DNA from: Lachnospiraceae bacterium
GTDB taxonomy: Bacteria > Bacillota > Clostridia > Lachnospirales > Lachnospiraceae
Direction of reading: 5' to 3'
Length of the DNA: 32,176 bases
NCBI GenBank assembly: GCA_910574865.1
Contig: CAJTDN010000028.1
Span: forward strand, 1-32,176
The notes under the pieces were generated by a model, which was not told the origin of the DNA, did not search any database, and saw nothing but the letters and a program-made list of their open reading frames with translations. Positions within the stretch are counted from its first letter, which is position 1. Every line of letters begins with the position of its first letter. The translations under genes and the position numbers were made by a program. Below are positions 7,016 to 14,648 of the stretch, piece by piece.

Positions 7016-8368
7016 TTACAAAAGCATCGTCATGTACAAGGGCAGGAACGTGATACCTTCCTCTTCCTTCAGGTCGCCCGTGTGTAACACATAGGGGGTG
7101 TGCAATTGCTCCGCGTATTTTACCTTGAATTTCCGCAGGGAGCTTAACGTGTAATTTTTGCCGGATTTCACTTCGATAGGCGAAATGTTGTGGCGGTTGC
7201 TAATCTTGCTTTTGGTTATTAGGAAATCAATTTTCATGCGTGACGCGGCGTCATCACGTGACGAGTTGGAATAGAAATAGAGCCTGCGCCCGTTTGCCGC
7301 GAGCATCTGGGCAACGACGTTTTCTATAATCATCCCCGTGTTGACCTCCAATTTATCAAATAAAAGTTTTTTATATATTTCCTCGCTTACGATGCCGTTT
7401 TCGTCAAAAGCGTGGCTGATTAAAAGTCCGGTGTCCGCCATGTAACATTTGAGCGTCAGACGGTCCATGTTGAGTTTCATCCCGATGCTTGGCGCCGTGG
7501 AGTTATAACAAGTGTTTATGATCATGGCATCATTCAGCCAGAATAACGCGCTTTCATAATCACGGAACCGGGCTTCCTTTTTCAGGGAAGAAAGCCGGAA
7601 TTTTCTGTCATGCTTTTGCAATTGTGCGGGAATCTCGTCAAAAATTTGTTCCACTTTCATCTCGTACCCTTCGGCATGCTTCACGATGTCAGAGCGGTAG
7701 AGTGAGAGGATATCTCGTTTTACCCGGTCCGCTTTGTCAAAGTCACGCGTTCGGACGTAAAAGTCAACGGCCTGCGGCATGCCCCCGACAATCATGTATT
7801 GCCTGAAATAATCCATCGCTTTGCGGTGTAGCGCCTGCCCCAGGGGTTTCTTCTTTTCGAAACACATGTGGATAAAATCCATCAGCGTGTCGTTTCCTAA
7901 AGCCCATAGAAATTCCTCGAAATCCAAAGGATACATCCAGACGTGGTGTTCCTCGGAGGGGATCAGGATGTCCTGGACATTTTTCTTGATGCTCATGAGC
8001 GAGCCGGTTTCGATAAAGTCGTAGCGCCCGTCGGCCACGAGATACTTGATGGCCGAGCGTGCCCGCGGGAAAAGCTGCACCTCGTCAAAAATAATCAGTG
8101 ACTCACGCTCATATAGCTTCACGTTATAAAAGCCAGAAAGATACATGAAAAAGGAGTCCAGGTCGGTCAGGTAATTGACGAACAAGTCGGTCACTTCTTT
8201 GGTGGCATTGTTGAAATCAATTAAAATGTAGCTCTTATATTCCGTCTTTGCGAATTCTTCGGCAATATAGCTTTTTCCCACGCGGCGCGCCCCGTCAATT
8301 AGCAATGCGCATCGCCCGGCATCCTCTTTTTTCCATTTGATTAATTCGTTGATAATCTTTCGCTTCAT
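7016..8368 (-). CDS. AAA-family ATPase with DUF4143 domain
   Basis: This 450-residue protein fits the AAA_14/DUF4143 ATPases, a large and poorly understood family common in gut anaerobes. Walker A is G-A-R-R-V-G-K-S near residues 26-33 and Walker B is L-I-I-F-D-E-V-Q near 92-99, followed by the E-T-G-S-L sensor-like motif. The DUF4143 part (about 200-380) includes the Y-M-A-D-T-G-L-L motif, and the C-terminal end holds an R-M-K-I-D-F-L-I ... I-E-V-K-S-G-K pattern typical of its nuclease-like tail. Length is normal and no break is seen. A GGAGA site lies about 11 bases before the ATG. It is monocistronic between element copy A and the hairpin cluster. Fragments of related genes at 1236 and 19411 show that the family has repeatedly entered and decayed here. 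Confidence 0.88.
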   Translation of the reverse strand: MKRKIINELIKWKKEDAGRCALLIDGARRVGKSYIAEEFAKTEYKSYILIDFNNATKEVTDLFVNYLTDLDSFFMYLSGFYNVKLYERESLIIFDEVQLFPRARSAIKYLVADGRYDFIETGSLMSIKKNVQDILIPSEEHHVWMYPLDFEEFLWALGNDTLMDFIHMCFEKKKPLGQALHRKAMDYFRQYMIVGGMPQAVDFYVRTRDFDKADRVKRDILSLYRSDIVKHAEGYEMKVEQIFDEIPAQLQKHDRKFRLSSLKKEARFRDYESALFWLNDAMIINTCYNSTAPSIGMKLNMDRLTLKCYMADTGLLISHAFDENGIVSEEIYKKLLFDKLEVNTGMIIENVVAQMLAANGRRLYFYSNSSRDDAASRMKIDFLITKSKISNRHNISPIEVKSGKNYTLSSLRKFKVKYAEQLHTPYVLHTGDLKEEEGITFLPLYMTMLL

Positions 8369-8399
8369 CTATAATGTCATCTCCTATAGCACAAAATCA

Positions 8400-8665
8400 A
8401 GATTTTTAACACACCCATGATAACACGTTTTCAAGATTTTTTCAATAAGTAAATAGACACGAAATCAAGAAAACGTACATCTCTTAATATGCACGTTTTC
8501 GAGAAATATATGCGTTGTTCCGTTTTCGATAGATATACTGAGGAGCAAAAACATTTGCTCCTCAGTATACGAGGATGCGCACAGCTGCATAAGGAAATAT
8601 GCCGCTTTGCGGCTGCGGCTGGCGCTATACTCACGGCGGATTTCATCTGCCGTGAGTATAATCAT
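8400..8665. repeat. Intergenic hairpin cluster
   Basis: No gene is visible between 8369 and 8705. The stretch holds repeated ACGTTTTC/GAAAACGT motifs (8411, 8470, 8502) that can pair with one another, then a perfect 16-bp stem TATACTGAGGAGCAAA (8534-8549) with its complement (8554-8569) around a 4-base loop, a GCCGC-TTT-GCGGC hairpin (8601-8613), and a 15-bp stem with one mismatch (8627-8641/8645-8659, ATACTCACGGC...). None is followed by a T-run. It may end the minus-strand AraC operon or be a hairpin-type mobile element. Confidence 0.55.
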
Positions 8666-8705
8666 ATTGTCATCCGCATGTCTCCAGGCTCGGGCCAGGG
8701 CTTGC

Positions 8706-10067
8706 TCACGTTCGTTTCGCCGCGCGGTACGCGGCCGGGCTCATGCCGATGACCGCCTGGAAGTCCTGCGAGAAATGGCTGCGGGAGGAGAGGCCGATTT
8801 TCTCCATGACGCTTTGGATGTCGTCGTCCGTGGTGGCGAGCAGGAGGGCGGCGTATTCCATTTTCCGCGCGCGGACGTATTCGCGCAGGGACTGCCCGGT
8901 TTCTTCCTTAAACTTGCGGGAAAGGTAGTACGGCGTGTAACCGATAAGACGCGCCAGTGTTTTTAGCTCCACGGTTTCCGCGAGATGGTTTTGCACGTAA
9001 TCCATGCAGAGCGTGACTTCACGGCCGTAGGCACGTGATTCGCGGCGGCGTTTCTGCAGGTGTTCGTAAAATTCGCGGGAAATCTCTTTCATCAGGTTTT
9101 GCAGGCCGACAGGAGAGTGCGGCTCGTTCTCAATTTTTCCCAGATACTCATCCGCCAGCCGGTATGCTTCCTCGTAGGTAAGCCCGGCCTCCACGGCGGT
9201 TCTTGCGCACAAGGATACCATCATGATGGCGGAGGCCTTTAATTTGCCAACGGGCGACTGGATGCCGGATGCGTCCGTGGGGAGCAGGCTTGGCCGGTAC
9301 GCTTGCGGGTCTTGCCCGGCGGGCAGCCCAAGGTGCAGATACCCGGCGAGTTTTCTTTCCGTGTCCCGGATGGTCTTGTATGTCGATGGTGAGATGTCAA
9401 TGGCCTTTTGTCCAAGTTCCTTGACGGTGCCGGCATAAAAATCTTCTAGTGGCTCGGAAAGGGGAACCGAAACGCGGGTCGAAGCCAATCCGGGGAAACC
9501 AAAATCCGGGCGTTCGGCATGCGAGGGGGCGGATTTTGTTGATTTGAAAGGCGTTATCCGCGGGTCGTCCTGCAGGGAATGCAGTTCCTGGTACGTGACT
9601 TTTTTCCCGGTGACGCAGTAATGCAGCAGGATGGCGTAAGAGGCAAGCTGGGTATGGGGAATGACGGGCAATTGTCCCATGGCTTTTAATAGCTGTCGCT
9701 TGGAGTGGAAATTCATGCCTTGCGCCTCGTATTTTGCCAGGGTACGTTCCAACTGTGCGAGGGACACGGGATATTGGAAGGCGGGACCCAGCAAGTAAAT
9801 CCGTTTCAAATCATCCGCTTCCTTTTCAAGAACGGCGTACCATACCAGCCCCATGTAAATGCTGAGCGCGTAAGGGGCCGAACGTGTTTTCGCATATTCA
9901 TGAAGATATGCGTGGTAGTTGCATTCCAGAAAAAGGCGGTGGAACAAGTTCTGCCGGTCTTCGCTGGGGCAATTGCTGTAAAGCAGCGTTTCATTTTCAT
10001 CATAAATCCAGGCGTACAGATTGGGAATGCAGGATAATACGTCAAGCATGTCGGCTGGAGACGTCAT
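8706..10067 (-). CDS. AraC-family regulator, second gene of a coupled pair
   Basis: This 453-residue protein has a C-terminal AraC DNA-binding domain (about the last 100 residues: C-M-D-Y-V-Q-N-H-L-A-E-T then L-A-R-L-I-G-Y-T-P-Y-Y-L-S-R-K-F, and a second HTH ending F-Q-A-V-I-G-M-S-P-A-A-Y-R). A long N-terminal sensor region (1-330) is related in layout to the next gene and includes the A-S-A-I-M-M-V-S-L-C-A-R-T-A-V-E-A-G-L linker helix. The start chosen is the ATG that overlaps the previous gene's TGA as ATGA, 7 bases after GGGAGG; an ATG at 10082 lies upstream of that site and is less likely. The overlap means translational coupling. It probably helps control the divergent GH2 and lipoprotein genes. 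Confidence 0.88.
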   Translation of the reverse strand: MTSPADMLDVLSCIPNLYAWIYDENETLLYSNCPSEDRQNLFHRLFLECNYHAYLHEYAKTRSAPYALSIYMGLVWYAVLEKEADDLKRIYLLGPAFQYPVSLAQLERTLAKYEAQGMNFHSKRQLLKAMGQLPVIPHTQLASYAILLHYCVTGKKVTYQELHSLQDDPRITPFKSTKSAPSHAERPDFGFPGLASTRVSVPLSEPLEDFYAGTVKELGQKAIDISPSTYKTIRDTERKLAGYLHLGLPAGQDPQAYRPSLLPTDASGIQSPVGKLKASAIMMVSLCARTAVEAGLTYEEAYRLADEYLGKIENEPHSPVGLQNLMKEISREFYEHLQKRRRESRAYGREVTLCMDYVQNHLAETVELKTLARLIGYTPYYLSRKFKEETGQSLREYVRARKMEYAALLLATTDDDIQSVMEKIGLSSRSHFSQDFQAVIGMSPAAYRAAKRT

Positions 10068-11281
10068 GATAATACCTCCCATTCGTTTCGTTTTTGATAA
10101 GTGTTCCGATATTGCTGCGGGGTCATCCCGACGGCCTTTTTAAATAATTTGCCAAGATGGCTCTGTGAGGAAAATCCAAGATAAGAGGAAATCTCGATTA
10201 GGGAGTAATCCGAGTAAATCAGGAGGTTTTCCACCAGCGCCATTTTTTCCGAGAGGATATACTGGTATAGGGACATGCCGGTTTCCTTTCGGAAAAGGGA
10301 AGTCAGGTAATTGGGGTGCACGTAAAAATGCTCCGCGATTTCCTGGATGGTAAGGCGGCTGTGCAGGTGGGAAAAGACATAGTCCTTGCATTGGCCGATT
10401 AACGGGTTGCCACTGGCGGCCGGGACGGGGGAAACGGATTGGGACTGTTTTAAGTCCCGCACCATGGCCGCCAGGTCGCGTTCCGCCTTGTTTGTCAGAA
10501 TTGCCACGTCATAAACATTTTTAATATCTTCGATTTCCTGCATGTAGGCGTCTCCAAGCGTGAAGGCGGCTTCCTGGGTCAGCCCGCCGCGGATGGCCGC
10601 CCGTGTCGCGAGGGCGATGACGATGATGGCGAGGTTTTTTCCGTTCCGATTTGGATCCTTGGCGGTTATGCCGAGAGAACCGGCGTATTGTTCTTCCTTG
10701 CTTTTGGCGAGAAGCTCCAGATTGCCGGTCTCGATGGCAAGCATTTCCCGCTGCTCCTGCGAGTAGGGGTTGTGTTTGGTATTAGACTCCCGGCTGTTGA
10801 AAAGACGGGAGCTGGTCGTGGTCTGCGCGAGCGTCTCGTACCGTTCTTCCAAGCAGTTCGCGGCATAGCATTGGGCCAGTGTTAGCACGCCTTGGTGGGT
10901 CAGGTTGTGCAACAGCAGCAGCGCGTTGGCGAACTCGTCCATGCCATGGGTGAAGAGCTGGTCCGCGATGGAAGACGGCGTGTCGTCGTCTTCCAGTGTG
11001 TGTTTCAGAGCCAGGCCGTGGACGATATTGACGGGGCCGATGATGAAACAATGGGCGGCGGATTTTATGATTCCATAAAAAATATACCCGTTCGTGCATG
11101 CGATGGCGGGCGCGTCGTCGTTGGCAAGTGACAGCAAGGTATTCTCGATTTTCTGGAAAAAAGTGTCGTTTAAGTCAATCCGTTTTGTCTCCGTTTTTAG
11201 AAACCGGCCGTTTCCATCATAAAAGCGTACATGTGTGGAAAACTGGGTGGTGAGGTAATAGAAAATCGCGTCCATGTTCAT
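10064..11281 (-). CDS. AraC-family regulator, first gene of a coupled pair
   Basis: This 405-residue protein has a C-terminal AraC domain (about 295-400) with both HTH units: L-T-I-Q-E-I-A-E-H-F-Y-V-H-P-N-Y-L and S-L-I-E-I-S-S-Y-L-G-F-S-S-Q-S-H-L-G-K-L-F. The N-terminal region carries the same kind of sensor and linker as the gene it overlaps. Among three clustered ATGs (11287, 11281, 11275) the middle one is 7 bases from GGGGAGA (11289-11295) and is preferred. A 279-bp palindromic element begins only 32 bases upstream of the start codon, so promoter and leader lie in or beyond that element. It overlaps the second regulator by four bases. Two related but non-identical regulators could act as a pair on the two half-sites of the shared operator; that is an inference. 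Confidence 0.88.
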   Translation of the reverse strand: MNMDAIFYYLTTQFSTHVRFYDGNGRFLKTETKRIDLNDTFFQKIENTLLSLANDDAPAIACTNGYIFYGIIKSAAHCFIIGPVNIVHGLALKHTLEDDDTPSSIADQLFTHGMDEFANALLLLHNLTHQGVLTLAQCYAANCLEERYETLAQTTTSSRLFNSRESNTKHNPYSQEQREMLAIETGNLELLAKSKEEQYAGSLGITAKDPNRNGKNLAIIVIALATRAAIRGGLTQEAAFTLGDAYMQEIEDIKNVYDVAILTNKAERDLAAMVRDLKQSQSVSPVPAASGNPLIGQCKDYVFSHLHSRLTIQEIAEHFYVHPNYLTSLFRKETGMSLYQYILSEKMALVENLLIYSDYSLIEISSYLGFSSQSHLGKLFKKAVGMTPQQYRNTYQKRNEWEVLS

Positions 11282-11312
11282 GATCATGTCTCCCCGTTGA
11301 AATGTAAAATGG

Positions 11313-11591
11313 TAGCGTCGGTGTACAGAAGGCAACACGCCCGGGCCCATGTGATTTCAAGGGTTTTCAGCGTCATCTTCAATCGGCGTACGTCCTTGTA
11401 CGCCTCATTCATCTTCCTTGAAAACCCTTGAAATCCCTATGGGTGAGGTCGTAGAGTCGTGAAGAGGCATATTTCCCCTCTTTCAAGGCACTTAAGCGAC
11501 GCGTACAAGGACGTACGCGGAGTGAAAGTAACGATGAAAGAGGGGAAATATGCCCTTCATCGACCGTGTTGCCTTCTGTACACCGACGCTA
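11313..11591. repeat. 279-bp nested palindrome with 27-bp terminal inverted repeats
   Basis: The two ends are perfect 27-base inverted repeats (11313-11339 and 11565-11591, outermost bases TAGCGTCGG / CCGACGCTA). Inside are two long stem-loops: a 17-bp stem GATTTCAAGGGTTTTCA (11353-11369/11419-11435) and a 20-bp stem GGCATATTTCCCCTCTTTCA (11466-11485/11535-11554). Each encloses an inner palindrome, GGCGTAC-GTCCTT-GTACGCC and CGCGTAC-AAGGAC-GTACGCG, which are nearly reverse complements of each other. The end base pairs TA...TA would fit a TA target duplication as in IS630/mariner-type MITEs. No coding capacity. Confidence 0.75.
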
Positions 11592-11652
11592 TTATCATGA
11601 CATTGATTATATCTCATCGTGAATCATTTGGCAACGGATAACGGGGTAGAAA

Positions 11653-11816
11653 TCATTTGAAGTTACTGTTCACGGGGCCGTGCGCCCTGCCGCACGGCCA
11701 CCGTCCGATAAAGTGATGGTGTCGGTGGGCATCCAGCCCATTGCCGGAGGCAATTTTAGATGGCTGGATGCTGTTACAATCCACGGCGGTCACGCCGTGA
11801 ATTGTAATCATTTGAA
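11653..11816. repeat. Three-hairpin element, copy B, with 9-bp direct repeats
   Basis: The core 11662-11807 (146 bp) is flanked by TCATTTGAA (11653-11661 and 11808-11816). Ends are GTTACTGTTCACGG and CCGTGAATTGTAA. Stems are GGCCGTGCG/CGCACGGCC (11676-11684/11691-11699), GCATCCAGCC/GGCTGGATGC (11729-11738/11762-11771) enclosing TTGCC-GGA-GGCAA, and TTACAATCCACGGCG/CGCCGTGAATTGTAA with one mismatch. The layout equals copy A at 6833-7006, with stems changed on both sides. The right-hand direct repeat forms the beginning of the AraC operator at 11812. Confidence 0.7.
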
Positions 11817-11871
11817 TAGTGATAAATATATTTGGAAAGTGATATCCAGAATTTGGATTTAAAGATATACT
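11812..11871 (+). promoter_or_regulatory. Tandem AraC operator and promoter of the GH2 gene
   Basis: Two direct half-sites, TTGAATAGTGATA (11812-11824) and TTGGAAAGTGATA (11832-11844), are 20 bases apart; a TATACT -10 box lies at 11866-11871. The same arrangement is found at 14518-14575 in front of the lipoprotein gene, including the AAAYATATT spacer. Direct half-sites about two helical turns apart with the second near -35 are typical of AraC-type activators. The two AraC genes next door are the natural candidates. Confidence 0.7.
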
Positions 11872-11927
11872 TGAAGGCATGAAAACGGTTTTTAATGAGT
11901 TGTGTCGTAACAAGCAGGAGGAATTAT

Positions 11928-14489
11928 ATGAAAGCAGAAAAATTCAATTTGGGATGGTTTGTAAAAGAAGGGGTGGCGGACCCGTTTGCCGCCATTTTTT
12001 CCCCGTCCGGGGCGGGTGGTGAGCCGGTCGTGCTGCCCCAGGACGCCATGATTTTGGAGAAGCGCGACGAGAATTGCCAAAGCAAGGCGCAGTCCGGGTT
12101 TTATCCGGCAAAATCATATACTTATACGAAGGAATTCGAGGCTTTGGAAGAGTGGCGTGAAAAGGTCACCATGATTGAATTCGAAGGAGTCATGATGCAC
12201 GCGCATGTTTTCTTGAATGGGAAGCATCTGGCCACGCATGAGTATGGGTATTCCAATTTTTATGTGGATTTGACACCGTATTTGAACTATGGGGAGAAAA
12301 ACGTTTTGAAGGTGGTGTCCGTCAACAAGGAAAAGGCTTCCCGCTGGTATCCGGGGAGCGGTATTTACAGGGACGTGACGCTCTGGCAGGGCGGCAGGCA
12401 GTACATTCCGGAAGAGACGATCCGGGTCAGGACGGAGACGGTGGAAGACGGTTGCGCCGTTTTGGCGATGGAATATGACGTGGCCAATACGGAGTATAAG
12501 GAAGTAAAACGGAAAGCAATCGTGACGATTTATGACGGGGAAGGAAAGCAGGTTCGCCGGGCGGAACAGTTCCTGATTGTGGAACCGGGCGGGAAAGCAG
12601 AGAATTTCTGCCGCCTGACGGTACCTGAACCCGAATTATGGTCCGTGGACACGCCGAGCTTGTACGAAGCGGAGGTCGTGTTATTTGACGGGGAGGAGGA
12701 ACTGGATGCCGCCCGGGATTCGTTCGGTATCCGGACGTTGTCCTTGAGCGCCGCGTCAGGATTGAAAATCAACGGGGAAACGGTCAAGCTGCGCGGCGCG
12801 TGCATTCATCATGACAATGGCGTCATCGGGGCCACCACGCTGGAGGCGGCCGAGGAATTTCGTTTGAAGGCGTTGAAAAATGCCGGGTTTAACAGTATCC
12901 GCTGTGCGCATAATCCGGCTTCCAAAGCGATGCTCAGGGCTTGCGACCGGATCGGGATGCTGGTGATGGACGAACTTACGGACATGTGGAACGAGCAGAA
13001 AAACGCGAATGATTTTTCCCTTCAGTTTGGCAAGGTATGGGAGGAAGAGGTGAAAAATCTCGTGGACAAGGATTATAATCACCCGTCCGTCGTGATGTAC
13101 AGCACGGGAAACGAGATTCCCGAGATTGGCAGGAGCACCGGGGCCGACATGAACAGGAAACTGGCCAGGGCGTTTCGCGAAGCGGACCATACCCGTTACG
13201 TTACTTGCTGTATCAGTGGATTCTTGGCGGTGGTAGATTGCATGGGAGCGTTCGCGCCGTCGGCGCAACCGACCGGGCAACCGCAGGAGGAAGAGAAGCA
13301 GGAGGCCGGGCGGCAGGAGAAGCAGGAGCAGGTGGCCGGGCAGCCGCAGGCGCGGGTGAGCGAGGGCGGCACAGAAGAAAGGCGGGCGCGCTCAGGCGAG
13401 GGCAGCGAGGAGCTGAACAGCATGATGGGGGCTACGCAGCAACAGATGATGGATGCCTTTTCCGTGAGTCCCGTGTTGGACGAATGCATTGAGCCGGTGG
13501 AATCCGAACTGGATGTTATCGGGTACAATTATTTGACCGCCCGGCATGAATATGAGCACCTGCGCCATCCGGATCGCGTCGTCGTGGGAAGCGAGACATA
13601 TCCGCCGGAAATCCCGAGGCTTTGGGAGATTGTGAAAAAGAACCCGCATGTAATCGGGGATTTTACGTGGACCGGGTTTGATTACCTCGGCGAGGCGGGT
13701 ATCGGAATCTTCCATTATGACGCCGACCAGGAAGGAATGGGGTGGTTCCCGGACAGGCTGGCCTACCAGGGCGATATTGACATCAATGGGAACCGGCGGG
13801 ACATCAGCTATTTCCGTGAAATTGTCTTCGGGCTTAGGAAGGCTCCTTATATCGCGGTAGAGCGGGCCGACAAGGTTGGGCATGTCCATGATGAAAATAA
13901 TTGGAAATTTAAGGACGCGGTGCATAGCTGGACGTTTCCGGGATATGAGGGGACGGTCACGAGGGTTTATGTTTTCTCCGGCCAGGAAGAGGTGGAACTG
14001 TTCTTGAACGGGAAATCCATGGGCAAGAAAAAGGTGGGGGAGACGGAGCCGTTTACGGCGGTTTATGAGGTGCCATACGAGGCAGGGCACTTGTGTGTGA
14101 AAGCGTATGAAAATGGGGCGGCCGTTTGGGAGGACGCGCTGTCCACCGCGGGTGAAATATGTTCGTTTTGTGTGGAGACGACCAAGGAGGAGCTGGCCGC
14201 GGGCGGCGGCGACGCGGCGTTTATTACCGTGGATTTGGCGGATGAGGAAGGGAACCGGAACATGTTTGGCGACCGGGACGTCACGGTTTCGGTGGATGGG
14301 GCCGGCACCCTTCTGGGCTTCGCCTCGGCAAGGCCAAGCGGCGGCGGTGGATATCAGGACACCACTTCCATGACGTATGACGGCAGAATCATGGCGGCGA
14401 TAAGGAGCGCGGAGTATCCGGGGGAAATCCGGGTGCGTTTCACGGCGGAAGGCTGCGGGGAGAAAACGGTATTGCTGCACACGGTATGA
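11928..14489 (+). CDS. Glycoside hydrolase family 2 (beta-galactosidase-like)
   Basis: This 853-residue protein has the GH2 layout: N-terminal jelly-roll sugar-binding domain (residues about 35-150, with the V-F-L-N-G-K and Y-P-G-S-G-I-Y-R motifs), an immunoglobulin-like domain (150-260), the TIM barrel (from about 265, R-G-A-C-I-H-H-D and I-R-C-A-H-N-P), and C-terminal beta domains of the DUF4982 type (E-L-F-L-N-G-K). The acid/base is Glu396 in T-G-N-E-I and the nucleophile Glu556 in G-S-E-T-Y. No signal peptide, so it acts on imported glycosides in the cytoplasm. An AGGAGG site lies 6 bases before the ATG. A glutamine/glutamate-rich insert of about 60 residues (13258-13430) interrupts the barrel between the two catalytic residues and is unusual. 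Specificity (galactoside, glucuronide, mannoside) cannot be read from the sequence. Confidence 0.9.
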   Translation: MKAEKFNLGWFVKEGVADPFAAIFSPSGAGGEPVVLPQDAMILEKRDENCQSKAQSGFYPAKSYTYTKEFEALEEWREKVTMIEFEGVMMHAHVFLNGKHLATHEYGYSNFYVDLTPYLNYGEKNVLKVVSVNKEKASRWYPGSGIYRDVTLWQGGRQYIPEETIRVRTETVEDGCAVLAMEYDVANTEYKEVKRKAIVTIYDGEGKQVRRAEQFLIVEPGGKAENFCRLTVPEPELWSVDTPSLYEAEVVLFDGEEELDAARDSFGIRTLSLSAASGLKINGETVKLRGACIHHDNGVIGATTLEAAEEFRLKALKNAGFNSIRCAHNPASKAMLRACDRIGMLVMDELTDMWNEQKNANDFSLQFGKVWEEEVKNLVDKDYNHPSVVMYSTGNEIPEIGRSTGADMNRKLARAFREADHTRYVTCCISGFLAVVDCMGAFAPSAQPTGQPQEEEKQEAGRQEKQEQVAGQPQARVSEGGTEERRARSGEGSEELNSMMGATQQQMMDAFSVSPVLDECIEPVESELDVIGYNYLTARHEYEHLRHPDRVVVGSETYPPEIPRLWEIVKKNPHVIGDFTWTGFDYLGEAGIGIFHYDADQEGMGWFPDRLAYQGDIDINGNRRDISYFREIVFGLRKAPYIAVERADKVGHVHDENNWKFKDAVHSWTFPGYEGTVTRVYVFSGQEEVELFLNGKSMGKKKVGETEPFTAVYEVPYEAGHLCVKAYENGAAVWEDALSTAGEICSFCVETTKEELAAGGGDAAFITVDLADEEGNRNMFGDRDVTVSVDGAGTLLGFASARPSGGGGYQDTTSMTYDGRIMAAIRSAEYPGEIRVRFTAEGCGEKTVLLHTV

Positions 14490-14510
14490 GCGGGAAGTGG
14501 CAAATCCCGC
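14490..14510 (+). terminator. Short hairpin after the GH2 gene
   Basis: GCGGGA (14490-14495) and TCCCGC (14505-14510) pair around a 9-base loop immediately after the TGA. The next bases are ATGTTGTTTG, only weakly T-rich. It may attenuate transcription between the GH2 gene and the lipoprotein promoter. Confidence 0.35.
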
Positions 14511-14517
14511 ATGTTGT

Positions 14518-14575
14518 TTGAAAAGTGACAAACATATTTGAAATGTGATGTCAAATAAAAGCAGAAAGGTATAAA
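14518..14575 (+). promoter_or_regulatory. Tandem AraC operator and promoter of the sugar-binding lipoprotein
   Basis: Half-sites TTGAAAAGTGACA (14518-14530) and TTGAAATGTGATG (14538-14550) are 20 bases apart, and a TATAAA -10 box follows at 14570-14575. The spacing, sequence and distance to -10 closely match those before the GH2 gene, so both genes probably answer to the same AraC regulator. Here no hairpin element has been inserted, so this copy shows the uninterrupted operator. Confidence 0.7.
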
Positions 14576-14648
14576 CTAAGGGTACGTCAATGATACAAGA
14601 GCAGTTCGGAAAGTATCGTAGAACATATTTTTAAAGGAGGATGTATTT

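Noticed and set aside
11895-11927. Extended GH2 start upstream of ATG 11928
   Set aside because: The AGGAGG site lies between the two and matches only ATG 11928.
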